This document shows, in pieces, positions 54,215-62,267 of a stretch of 64,000 bases of DNA. Both the position numbers and the translations under genes were made by a program. Each line of letters starts with the position of its first letter. Within the stretch, counting starts at the first letter, position 1. Below the pieces are notes generated by a model. That model saw only the letters and a program-made list of their open reading frames with translations, ran no database searches and was not told the DNA's origin. This DNA comes from Fibrobacter sp. (GTDB taxonomy: Bacteria > Fibrobacterota > Fibrobacteria > Fibrobacterales > Fibrobacteraceae): NCBI GenBank assembly GCA_017475045.1, contig JAFVGH010000068.1, positions 99,783 through 163,782 on the forward strand, given 5' to 3'.

Positions 54215-56308
54215 TCAAAGTATGTCGGCATAATTATAGTCCTTCACGCAGCGAATAGAATATCCGTTGTTCTTTGGCAAAACGAAGTCAAAGCGGACCG
54301 AACCACAAGCTATTATCGCAACGCGCACCCCATTCGGGTCTTCATCGCCCGTAGCAATAAAGAAAACAGCATCGTTTGACGGATAACCACTCTCCTGCTC
54401 GATAGTTACTATAGTATGATTGCCGTTAACTTGAACGCTTGCTATGTACTCGGGTACGGCACCCCAAAAATCATAGACCACTTCATCAGACACTCCAGTG
54501 AAATCGTTCCTACCACCAAAACCCGAAGGAATCACTGATAAACCAAGGGCATTGTTTCCATCGCAGTACCAGCCTGTTTGGGATATAAGGTCTAGCCCGT
54601 TTGTTCCGCCAGCTTCCTTCATCAACATATCCCATTCATCCCGTCTGGGCAAATGCCATCCATCAGGGCAAACACCCTGAAGCATTAAAGGCTGGGTGCA
54701 GCTAATTTCCTTGCCGCATATACCCGAGAAACAGGAATGACCATCGCCACATGTTTGCGGGTTTTCTTTGTCGTTTGCCAGTTTCACAGAATCAATGGCG
54801 GCAGCCCACGTATAAAGGCGGCCAGTGACATTGCAATTCGCGGCGACATTGTCATAACACCAAGACCTACCCTTTAAGCTCGGAGTCGTAACAGAATCAG
54901 AGTAGTTTAAATTCTCAGCCATCCACGTCAGTTTTCCGATCGTGACCGTCTTGTAAACTTTTTCATCACGGGAATCTGTCAAGGTTCCGTACGAAATTTC
55001 CGGGTTCAGGTGCATTTCTCTGGGAACTTCCCAACTCCAGCCAAATAGACTCACCCAACCTTTTGCCGAACAATAGTACTTGTTGGATTCCTCAACCTTG
55101 CCACTTATAATTCGTCCAATCTCGGTACATTTTTCGCCATAAGTATCTTTTTCTATGTCTTTGGCTCCATGCCATCGACCATCCTTGTTACAGATAAACC
55201 GCATTTGCGTGCCATAGGTTGCGCTATGCTCATTTGTTGTCGCTACGACCTCGCCTATGCGGTCCTCATTACACGCACCAAGGCCATAGACTGTGTACCA
55301 GAAACTTTTCACATACTTTTTTGTGTCAGACACTGCACCAATTCTCCAAGCACTTATATTGGCTTGGATGCTGTCTAGATTTTTTATTCGGGACCAGTCT
55401 GCAATTTTAGCCCTAGCCACTTCATCGTTCCATTCTCCGTCTTTTTCGAAATCCGCCTCAAAGTCTGCCAGAAGCTTTGAAAGTTCCGCCTCGGTATGAT
55501 CGCTCTGCAAAAGCACACTAAGAGCAAGGAGTGCTGTATTCCCATCCTCATAGCCGAAGATACTTAAACTATCCGCCAAGCCAAATTTATCTGTTATGTT
55601 GAACGCCTTTAAAACTTCTGCTTCAGCTTGTTTTTTGGCCGACGAAAAATCCATACCAGAGTTTACAAGATAGAGAACTCGCTTGTATTCTAAGTGCGTA
55701 AGCAAGTTGATATTCGCTTTTTTTCTTTTACTAAGGTCAACAAGCGCGTTTAAGCTTATTTTTTCACCAGATTTTGTTCCCGTGACCTCGTTACGGTAAT
55801 AACCAGAAACTTCCAACAGCGCATATTGAATTGGATATGTCGCATCGGGAATGTTGAACTCGCCCCTGTCATTTATAACTTTTCCCTTAGATGTCCTACC
55901 AGTTTTTGCAAAGGTAGTGCCGTCCAATTCATAAAGGATTACGCTGGAACCGTTTAAGAAAGGACCTTTTTGCGCAAATCCAGAAATACCCTTACTCTCC
56001 GAAGAAACAACAAGGGTTCTAGAGTTAGATGAATAGGGAATATCGGAATCGTCTGACCTAGTATTTTCATCCACTGTTATCCATTTGCCTTTGATACAGG
56101 TGTAATACGCACTGTCTTCCGTTACAAAGACTGTTTCCCCTAAAAGAGAGTCCGTGCACTGTTCCAGATCGTCGGTATTTTTTACCTCGGACACTTTTGC
56201 GTTGGCGTCTACACCCGAATCACTGTCGCCACCGCAAGCGACCAACGTAAACAATAAAACCATGAACACTGAGGCTAGACCAATGGATAACATATTCTTT
56301 TTCTTCAT
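54215..56308 (-). CDS. Large FISUMP-domain lipoprotein
   Basis: A 697-residue lipoprotein (lipobox LVAC). Module order: the two-Cys/Trp mini-domain (LEQCTDSLLGE...YYTCIKGKWI) at ~40-75; a beta module GISGFAQKGPFLNGSSVILYELDG at ~105-200 that in other proteins marks a carboxypeptidase-regulatory-like fold; a helical region to ~370; a small Cys-containing module (~370-440); and the FISUMP domain from ~455 (LTDSRDEKVYKTVTIGKLTW, MAENLNYSDS, LYTWAAAIDS, GVCPDGWHLPRRDEWDML, GLSVIPSG, GYSIRCVKD). GGAGGA lies six bases before the ATG. It begins 2 bp after the neighbouring FISUMP gene ends, in one operon. Confidence 0.88.
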   Translation of the reverse strand: MKKKNMLSIGLASVFMVLLFTLVACGGDSDSGVDANAKVSEVKNTDDLEQCTDSLLGETVFVTEDSAYYTCIKGKWITVDENTRSDDSDIPYSSNSRTLVVSSESKGISGFAQKGPFLNGSSVILYELDGTTFAKTGRTSKGKVINDRGEFNIPDATYPIQYALLEVSGYYRNEVTGTKSGEKISLNALVDLSKRKKANINLLTHLEYKRVLYLVNSGMDFSSAKKQAEAEVLKAFNITDKFGLADSLSIFGYEDGNTALLALSVLLQSDHTEAELSKLLADFEADFEKDGEWNDEVARAKIADWSRIKNLDSIQANISAWRIGAVSDTKKYVKSFWYTVYGLGACNEDRIGEVVATTNEHSATYGTQMRFICNKDGRWHGAKDIEKDTYGEKCTEIGRIISGKVEESNKYYCSAKGWVSLFGWSWEVPREMHLNPEISYGTLTDSRDEKVYKTVTIGKLTWMAENLNYSDSVTTPSLKGRSWCYDNVAANCNVTGRLYTWAAAIDSVKLANDKENPQTCGDGHSCFSGICGKEISCTQPLMLQGVCPDGWHLPRRDEWDMLMKEAGGTNGLDLISQTGWYCDGNNALGLSVIPSGFGGRNDFTGVSDEVVYDFWGAVPEYIASVQVNGNHTIVTIEQESGYPSNDAVFFIATGDEDPNGVRVAIIACGSVRFDFVLPKNNGYSIRCVKDYNYADIL

Positions 56309-56310
56309 AG

Positions 56311-57261
56311 TTAATCCTCCGAATCCAAATCCTCTATACAACGAACAGAAAAACCGTAGCTCTTTTTTCCAAAAGAAAAGAGTACATCATCAAAATGAGT
56401 ATAAAAACTTATGCAGCTAGCTTCGCTGTGGTCAGATCGAGAGTCAGGTTCTTCAGATTCCCAAAAGCTAGCTTCAATATTTGCATTGTAGAAGAATCCG
56501 TCACTGTACCTATGGCCTGCAGGAAATACCGAAAACCCAGAACTATTTGTGCCATTGGCATTACCACTCCAACCGCTTGTAGATTTGAGCTTTGTACTTT
56601 TCATCCTTGAACTATTGACCGTAGAAATCAACGTTTTCCAATCATCATCTTTGGGTAAACGCCAGCCATCGGGGCAGATACCCTGAATTTTTGCGGGTAG
56701 CGTACATTCAACATCATAACCACATACCTGCGGATTTTCCTTGTCGTTTGCAAGTTTCACGGAATCAATGGCGGCAGCCCATGTATAAAGGCGACCTTTC
56801 TCATCGCAATTTAAGGAAACATTATCATAGCACCATGTATTCCCTTTTAAACTCGGGGTGGCCGCCGAGTCCGCATAGTTTAAATTTTCAGCCATCCATG
56901 TTTGCTTACCGATGGTAACAGTTTTGTAAGTCCGCTTGTCACGTGCATCTGTGAGCGTTCCGTATTGAATCCCTGGGTCAGAGCTATCGCTGGAGCCTTC
57001 TTTACTACTGCTGGATTTGTTATTGGCTTCCATTTTTTGCCACTTTTCCTTGATACATGTGTAATAGGCTCTATCTTCTATTACAAAAACCGTTTCTCCC
57101 AAAAGGGAATCAGTACATTCTTCTAATTCACTGGCAAATTCAACCTCGGGTACATTCGTATCATCTTCCGTCGAATCTAAACTTACGGAACAAGCAACAA
57201 CACACATAAACGGCAAAATCAGAAACGGCGAAGCGAAGCTAACAACGTTTACCCTCTTCAT
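56311..57261 (-). CDS. FISUMP-domain lipoprotein
   Basis: A 316-residue lipoprotein (lipobox VVAC). The mini-domain (LEECTDSLLGETVFVIEDRA, YYTCIKEKWQ) is nearly identical to the next gene's (EQCTDSLLGETVFVTEDSA, YYTCIKGKW). The FISUMP domain follows from ~100: LTDARDKRTYKTVTIGKQTW, MAENLNYADS, LYTWAAAIDS, GICPDGWRLPKDDDWKTL, GFSVFPAG, ASFWESEEP and GFSVRCIEDL. First gene of a two-gene operon with the larger FISUMP protein; the pair looks like a tandem duplication with later insertion of extra modules in one copy. Confidence 0.88.
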   Translation of the reverse strand: MKRVNVVSFASPFLILPFMCVVACSVSLDSTEDDTNVPEVEFASELEECTDSLLGETVFVIEDRAYYTCIKEKWQKMEANNKSSSSKEGSSDSSDPGIQYGTLTDARDKRTYKTVTIGKQTWMAENLNYADSAATPSLKGNTWCYDNVSLNCDEKGRLYTWAAAIDSVKLANDKENPQVCGYDVECTLPAKIQGICPDGWRLPKDDDWKTLISTVNSSRMKSTKLKSTSGWSGNANGTNSSGFSVFPAGHRYSDGFFYNANIEASFWESEEPDSRSDHSEASCISFYTHFDDVLFSFGKKSYGFSVRCIEDLDSED

Positions 57262-57576
57262 AATACAAGCCCTTTCTATTTTATTTGCCCATTTGATTGT
57301 TTTTACCCAATCTGAATATATATTTTTGGGGAGGAAAGGGAGAGCGTAATTCCATCTTTTTTTTTGAACTTTTTCCCCGCATATTCAGCTTATAATCTCA
57401 TATTTCCGTATTATTCCAGAATGGAATAATTGCTTTACAAAAGCAAAGGATATATATTCGTAAGATATATGCAAACGCAGAGGCGAGCCGACAAGGCATA
57501 ACCTCTTGCGAGGTCAAGGACGAAGAATAGTGCGTTAGGGATCACCGGGTTAGCACTTTTTTTCTAGATTTGGGCC
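57262..57576. other. AT-rich regulatory gap with nested dyads
   Basis: No gene is seen in these 315 bp. They separate a FISUMP operon (minus) from a methyltransferase gene (plus). Bases 57411-57429 read TTATTCCA-GAA-TGGAATAA, and 57430-57446 read TTGCTTT-ACA-AAAGCAA, two perfect inverted repeats side by side, typical of paired operator sites. A TATATATT stretch about 55 bp before the FISUMP start could be its -10 box. A G/C-richer stretch at 57480-57555 is unexplained. Confidence 0.55.
57565..57570 (+). promoter_or_regulatory. Candidate -10 box of a leaderless methyltransferase mRNA
   Basis: TAGATT, then TGGGCC, then ATG. No Shine-Dalgarno precedes the start. Confidence 0.35.
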
Positions 57577-58737
57577 ATGCTATTTGAACAAGCTATTGCA
57601 CACCAGATTCCGGGCTACACAAAAGAAGCCGACTCCGCCCACGGCGAATCTCTCGCCATGTTGGACTACAAAGATGAGCTCCGCATCAAGGATGCGGCTA
57701 TCCGGGAATTCTGGGACGTGAACCGCCTAGCCGGCAACCCCCAAAAGGTGATTGCAAGCCCCATGCCCAGGGCCTACCGCACCACAAGCAAGCGCCGCGT
57801 GTACATGGAGCCAGGCAATCTGCAGTTCGACCGTCAGGAATCCATGCTTGAGCCCGAAGAGCACAACAAGATTTACGACTTCCTGTTCGACAAACTGATT
57901 ACGCCGGCCTACAAGCCCCTGGCCTACGCCCTAAACTGGATCATTATTCGCGGCACCTACCAGTACCGGGTGGTGATTTTCAACATCAAGAAGATTGACG
58001 CCAGCATCGTGCGCAAGCTGAAGCTAATCGCAGACGCTCTGCAGAAATCTCCCTTCCACGTGACAGCGGCACATGCGTACGTGGATACCACCGAGTCGGA
58101 TTACTACCTGGAATCCAAGCGCCCTACCGAAGGCCTGAACTTCAAGCAGCTTTACGGTCCCCGGGAACTGAGCCTGAACCTGGGGCATTTCAGCCTGCGC
58201 TACCCCGTAACGGGATTCAGCCAGATTAACGAGAGCCAGATCCATAACTTGATCAAGGCGGCAAGCCGTCTGCTTTCGCTTACCAAAGAAGACCACTTTT
58301 TGGATCTGTACTGTGGTTATGGTTTGTTCAGCTTTGCGCTGGGCGAAGCCGCCAAGTCGGTACTGGGCGTGGAATGGGAAGGTCCGTCTATCGACTGCGC
58401 CAAGGCATCGGCCAAGCACCTGAAGAAGAACTACCGCTTTATCGCCGGCAAGATTGATGAAGATTTCGTGCAGACCAGGCTCCCCCGGCCCGTGCTGAAC
58501 GAGCCCGAGAAAATTCTGCTGGACCCGCCCCGCAAAGGGTGCGAACCCGGTGTAATCCACGCTCTTGCCATGCGAAAGCCAATCCGTGTAGCCCATGTGT
58601 TCTGCGGCACCGACGAGATTCCAGCCTCCTTGAAGGAATGGGAACGTTACGGGTACCGCGTGCGAGAAATCCAGCCGCTGGACCTATTCCCCGGCACCCC
58701 GCACCTAGAAACCATCGTAATGCTGGAAAGAAAATAG
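57577..58737 (+). CDS. TrmA/RlmCD-like RNA m5U methyltransferase
   Basis: A 386-residue SAM-dependent enzyme of the uracil-C5 RNA methyltransferase family. The C-terminal half has the Rossmann motif FLDLYCGYGLFSFALGEAAK, the substrate loop FSQINESQ, the strand LLDPPRKGC and the catalytic-cysteine strand HVFCGTDEIPASL. It lacks the four-Cys Fe-S cluster motif and the TRAM domain of RlmD, so it is not a classic RlmD; the N-terminal 180 residues are divergent, so TrmA or RlmC identity is uncertain. Its product is C5-methyluridine in tRNA or rRNA. Confidence 0.8.
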   Translation: MLFEQAIAHQIPGYTKEADSAHGESLAMLDYKDELRIKDAAIREFWDVNRLAGNPQKVIASPMPRAYRTTSKRRVYMEPGNLQFDRQESMLEPEEHNKIYDFLFDKLITPAYKPLAYALNWIIIRGTYQYRVVIFNIKKIDASIVRKLKLIADALQKSPFHVTAAHAYVDTTESDYYLESKRPTEGLNFKQLYGPRELSLNLGHFSLRYPVTGFSQINESQIHNLIKAASRLLSLTKEDHFLDLYCGYGLFSFALGEAAKSVLGVEWEGPSIDCAKASAKHLKKNYRFIAGKIDEDFVQTRLPRPVLNEPEKILLDPPRKGCEPGVIHALAMRKPIRVAHVFCGTDEIPASLKEWERYGYRVREIQPLDLFPGTPHLETIVMLERK

Positions 58738-58747
58738 AGTGTGAAGG

Positions 58748-58803
58748 TGTGAAGTGTGAAATGTGGAATGAGAAATTAAACACTACACATTTCACATCAC
58801 ACA
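58748..58803 (+). promoter_or_regulatory. Inverted repeat ahead of the MFS gene
   Basis: TGTGAAGTGTGAAATGTG (58748-58765) is complementary at 15 of 18 positions to 58786-58803, with a 20-nt loop. It lies between the methyltransferase stop and the ribosome site (GAGGAAGG) of the transporter, so it may act as an mRNA stem-loop or operator. Confidence 0.5.
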
Positions 58804-58816
58804 TTGAGGAAGGATA

Positions 58817-60010
58817 ATGTCAGCAGATGTTTTGACAACGGGAAGGCCCGCGCTGTGGACGCGGAACTTCGTGACGGTGGCCGCCGCGAACTTTTTGCTA
58901 TTCTTCAGCTTTTACCAGCTGCTGCCCATACTCCCGCTGTACATCATCGAGAAGTTCCAGACCGACAACGCCACCGCAGGTTTCATCATCTCGCTTTACA
59001 CCATCGGGGCGCTGGCCTGCAGGCCTTTCGCCGGATTCTTGGTAGACACCCTCAGCCGTAAGCCCCTTTACTTCTGGACGTTCTTCGCCTTTACCGCCTG
59101 TTTTCTAGGCTACAAGACGGTGAGCATTCTTGCCATCTTGGCGGTAGTCCGCTTTGCCCACGGGCTTTTCTTCGGGATTTCCAGCACGGCGAGCAATACG
59201 GTGGCCATTGATGCCTTGCCTGCGAGCCGTCGTGGCGAAGGCATCGGCTATTTTGGCATCAGCGTGAACCTGGCCTTCGCCACGGGCCCCATGACCGGAA
59301 TGTTCCTGTACGAAGCCTTCGGCGATACCATCGTGTTCATCATCTCTATCGCCCTGTGCGTTATCGGCCTGATTCTCGTACAGACCCTGAACGTTCCCCG
59401 CAAAGAGAAGAAGCCCCACGCCCCCCTTTCCCTGGACCGTTTCTTTTTGACGCGAGCCATTCCGCAGTTCGTGAACTTCATCTTCGTGGGTTTTGCCTAT
59501 GGGCCTGTCACCAACTACATTGCCCTCTATGCGAAGGAGCTTGGTATCGGAGGCTCCGGCTGGTTCTACGCCCTAATTGCAGGCGGGCTCATTTTGAACC
59601 GTGTGATGACGGGCCGGCTTATCGACAGGGGTTACCTAATTCACCTGGTGGGTACTGGCATGAGCCTAAACGTGGTGGCCTACTTTATCTTGGCCTTCAG
59701 CCACTCTCCCATCACCTTCTTTGTGGCGGCATTCCTGATTGGCACAAGCCTCGGGCTCATTTTCCCAGGTTACCAGACCATGTGCGTGAACCTGGCACGC
59801 CACGACCAACGCGGTACTGCCAACAGCACGTACCTGAGCGGTTGGGACATCGGAATTGGTGCCGGAATTTTGACCGGCGGCTCTATGGCAGGCTATTTTG
59901 GAATGCATCAGCCCGTATTTTTGGCCTGCGCCGTGGCCCTCATTATCGCAGACATTCTCTATTTCGCCTGGACCGCACGGCACTACTTGAAGAACAAGCT
60001 GGAAGGGTAA
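58817..60010 (+). CDS. MFS transporter
   Basis: A 397-residue permease with 12 predicted TM helices. Major-facilitator features: GFIISLYTIGALACRPFAGFLVD (the loop 2-3 motif region), RRGEGIGYFGISVNLAFATGPMTG (motif C-like helix 5), and SYGWDIGIGAGI-type helix 11. Such single-unit efflux-type permeases handle drugs, sugars or metabolites and the substrate cannot be told. GAGGAAGG lies seven bases before the ATG. Read in the same direction as the upstream methyltransferase and the downstream Nudix gene. Confidence 0.88.
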   Translation: MSADVLTTGRPALWTRNFVTVAAANFLLFFSFYQLLPILPLYIIEKFQTDNATAGFIISLYTIGALACRPFAGFLVDTLSRKPLYFWTFFAFTACFLGYKTVSILAILAVVRFAHGLFFGISSTASNTVAIDALPASRRGEGIGYFGISVNLAFATGPMTGMFLYEAFGDTIVFIISIALCVIGLILVQTLNVPRKEKKPHAPLSLDRFFLTRAIPQFVNFIFVGFAYGPVTNYIALYAKELGIGGSGWFYALIAGGLILNRVMTGRLIDRGYLIHLVGTGMSLNVVAYFILAFSHSPITFFVAAFLIGTSLGLIFPGYQTMCVNLARHDQRGTANSTYLSGWDIGIGAGILTGGSMAGYFGMHQPVFLACAVALIIADILYFAWTARHYLKNKLEG

Positions 60011-60011
60011 C

Positions 60012-60017
60012 TATCTT
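60012..60017 (+). promoter_or_regulatory. Candidate -10 box of a leaderless Nudix mRNA
   Basis: TATCTT, then TATACT, then the ATG of the Nudix gene, with no Shine-Dalgarno. Confidence 0.3.
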
Positions 60018-60023
60018 TATACT

Positions 60024-60590
60024 ATGAAACCCTGGAAACTGCTGGACTCCAAATACCTGGTAGACGCTCCTTGGCTTAAGGTGGCGAAGGAAACCTGTGA
60101 ACTGCCCAACGGCAAGGTCATTGATGACTTCTATACATTGTGGCAGCCGGACTGGGTGCTGATTCTCGCCCGTACCGCCCAGGGCAAGTGGGTCATGACG
60201 GAACAATACCGCCACGGCACCGGAAAAATCGCCCTGGAGTTCCCTGCAGGAATCATCGACAAGGGCGAAACGCCGGAGCAAGCGGCCATCCGGGAACTGC
60301 AGGAAGAATGCGGGTACGGGCCGGATTGCGATTGCCACGAGGCTGCGCCTCTCGCAATGACAAAATATATCGGGACCTTTCCCGTAAACCCCGACAGGCA
60401 TCGCGGCGTTTTTCACGTAGTATTCATCGACGGAGTAAAAAAGGCGGGCACCACCAACTTCGACAGTACCGAAGAAATCGAGACTCAGGAACTTTCCGAC
60501 GGAGACCTGCAAAAGAAAATGGCGGACGGCACATTTAACCATCCGCTCCAAATGGCGGGGTATTTGAAGTGGTGTCTTACCCGCGGGTGA
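60024..60590 (+). CDS. Nudix hydrolase, ADP-ribose pyrophosphatase type
   Basis: A 188-residue hydrolase of nucleoside-diphosphate sugars. The Nudix box is intact: G-(5)-E-(7)-REL-QEE-CG in GIIDKGETPEQAAIRELQEECGYG near residue 75. The preceding LEFPAGIID is typical of ADP-ribose or NDP-sugar pyrophosphatases. The residues PDCDCHEA after the box are an unusual Cys/His-rich stretch. Its 3' end overlaps the end of the convergent envelope-protein gene by 14 bp. Confidence 0.9.
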   Translation: MKPWKLLDSKYLVDAPWLKVAKETCELPNGKVIDDFYTLWQPDWVLILARTAQGKWVMTEQYRHGTGKIALEFPAGIIDKGETPEQAAIRELQEECGYGPDCDCHEAAPLAMTKYIGTFPVNPDRHRGVFHVVFIDGVKKAGTTNFDSTEEIETQELSDGDLQKKMADGTFNHPLQMAGYLKWCLTRG

Positions 60591-61362
60591 GACGAATCAA
60601 GAACTGGAACGCATTGTGGCTACGGCCATCGTTGTTCTCGTCTCCGCTCTCCTCCACCGCAGTGACGTTCACATAGACAAAACCAAATCCGATAGACCAG
60701 GTATCGCTCACCCACCAGTCTTTGCCTAGTTCATAGCGAGAAAAGACGGCTATCTGAAAGATATCCTCGTCGTAGTCGTCAAACCATCCGAAAAAAGTAC
60801 TCATGCCACCCGAGACACCAACGTAAAGGCCATTCAATACAAAGGCAGGATTGCGGAACGGGTAGACTGTCGCGCCAAAGCCCAATGATACGTTTCCGCC
60901 CGTAAAATCACCTTTTACTTTTTTCTGGTACTCTATGGAATCCTTACGCAGAACAGGGATAATTCCCTCGTATCCATATACCTTCTCTTTTTCTGTATAG
61001 CGGTAATGAGCCCTGCCCACATACGGTTCAATCTCTACAACCGAATGTATCGCTACCATGTTCCCCACAGATTTACCGAACTTAAAGTCTAGAGCCGGCA
61101 ACGCATAACCCTTGAACCTCTTGGCGTATTCTTCCGCATACACCTTTTCACAGGGCCTATCATTGTCGTCCGTAGTATTCCACTTATCCTCTCTATCCGA
61201 TTCAATATTGAAATTCGTATAAGCCAAACCAAAGCCTGTACTGAAATAAAATCCACGATGTTCATAAGGGGGCCGAGTCTTTTGTGGCTTAGCCTCTTGC
61301 GACCACGAAGTCACAACAAACAGAGCGACAATCGCCAATATCCTAAGAATCTTCATTGGCAA
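60577..61362 (-). CDS. Envelope protein, member of a tandem pair
   Basis: A 261-residue protein with a signal peptide (ILAIVALFVVTSWSQ) and a mature part that looks like an outer-membrane beta-barrel. It shares with the upstream neighbour the opening EHRGFYFSTGFGLAYTNFN, a central segment FRNPAFVLNGLYVGVSGGM, LGKDWWVSDTWSIGFGFVYV and the C-terminal RLTRG. It starts one base after the neighbour ends. I do not recognise a named family. The two have probably diverged by duplication and are made from one operon. Confidence 0.75.
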   Translation of the reverse strand: MPMKILRILAIVALFVVTSWSQEAKPQKTRPPYEHRGFYFSTGFGLAYTNFNIESDREDKWNTTDDNDRPCEKVYAEEYAKRFKGYALPALDFKFGKSVGNMVAIHSVVEIEPYVGRAHYRYTEKEKVYGYEGIIPVLRKDSIEYQKKVKGDFTGGNVSLGFGATVYPFRNPAFVLNGLYVGVSGGMSTFFGWFDDYDEDIFQIAVFSRYELGKDWWVSDTWSIGFGFVYVNVTAVEESGDENNDGRSHNAFQFLIRLTRG

Positions 61363-62121
61363 TTATCCCCGAGTGAGTCTGAACGAAAGAGAAATCACGT
61401 TATCGTCATCGTGGGAGCTAACCGTATTCCAGACCAGGCCAGTCCTAGCATAGCCAAGGCTCACACCAATAGACAAATGGTCATTCATCCACCAATCCTT
61501 ACCCAGTTCCACCTGGAACGCTGTTCCCGAATTGAAACTAACCTCCCGAGAACCGCCATTGATCATAGTAACAAAGACCGCATAGCCCACAGAACCGCCC
61601 AAAAAGAAACCGTTCAATGCCGAGTTCTTATCGCGGAAAGGATAAACCGTAGAACCGAAACCGATGTAAGTCCTGAAATTGTACCCGTCAGAGGATTCCA
61701 TCTCTTTAGTTTTATCCTCTGTCACTTTTGCAGGGCATTTTTCATTTTCTTCGCAGAACACGCGGTATTCCTTATAGCCGTAATCAATGGTTCCCGCATA
61801 AAAGCCCAAATTGAAAACCGAATGGAAGGCAATCAAGTTGGCTAAAGCCACACCGAACTTAAACTCATATGTGGGGAATGTACCGCCGTTATACTCGAAA
61901 TAGTCTACATCACGGTTTCTGTAGTCGCTCCCATAACCATCGTTGTAGTGGTCATGTTCTTCCTTACTGTTGTTATACCAGTTGTAAGCAGCGCCAAAAG
62001 ACACACTGTTATAAAAGCCTCGGTGCTCACGAGGGGCTGGCTTGGCAGCAGTTGGTTCGGACTGGGCAAAAACCAAACTAGCCAAGAACAAAACAACAAT
62101 TGCAATCAACTTATTTTTCAT
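61363..62121 (-). CDS. Envelope protein, member of a tandem pair
   Basis: A 252-residue protein with a signal peptide (IAIVVLFLASLVFAQ) and the same layout as its downstream paralogue: EHRGFYNSVSFGAAYNWYN, FRDKNSALNGFFLGGSVGY, LGKDWWMNDHLSIGVSLGYA and the ending RLTRG. Alternating hydrophobic residues point to a barrel. A GGGGAG ribosome site stands seven bases before the ATG. It is the first gene of a two-gene operon. Confidence 0.75.
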   Translation of the reverse strand: MKNKLIAIVVLFLASLVFAQSEPTAAKPAPREHRGFYNSVSFGAAYNWYNNSKEEHDHYNDGYGSDYRNRDVDYFEYNGGTFPTYEFKFGVALANLIAFHSVFNLGFYAGTIDYGYKEYRVFCEENEKCPAKVTEDKTKEMESSDGYNFRTYIGFGSTVYPFRDKNSALNGFFLGGSVGYAVFVTMINGGSREVSFNSGTAFQVELGKDWWMNDHLSIGVSLGYARTGLVWNTVSSHDDDNVISLSFRLTRG

Positions 62122-62267
62122 AACGCTCCCCTAAAAAACGGCAGTAATATAGCAAAACATATAAAGGTTCCATTTTGTAAACACATTTTCCATTATTATC
62201 TTTTTCTTCTTTATTTTTTATTTTTAATTTTGAGCACGGAATTAAACCTTCAATCATGGGATTGACT

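Noticed and set aside
54215..57261. Diversity-generating retroelement target at the FISUMP genes
   Set aside because: No reverse transcriptase gene and no near-identical template repeat with A-specific changes were found in the window.
57480..57555. Possible small RNA before the methyltransferase gene
   Set aside because: It does not match SRP RNA, RNase P, tmRNA or 6S RNA; the GTGC/GCAC end pairing before the T-run is too short to call a gene.
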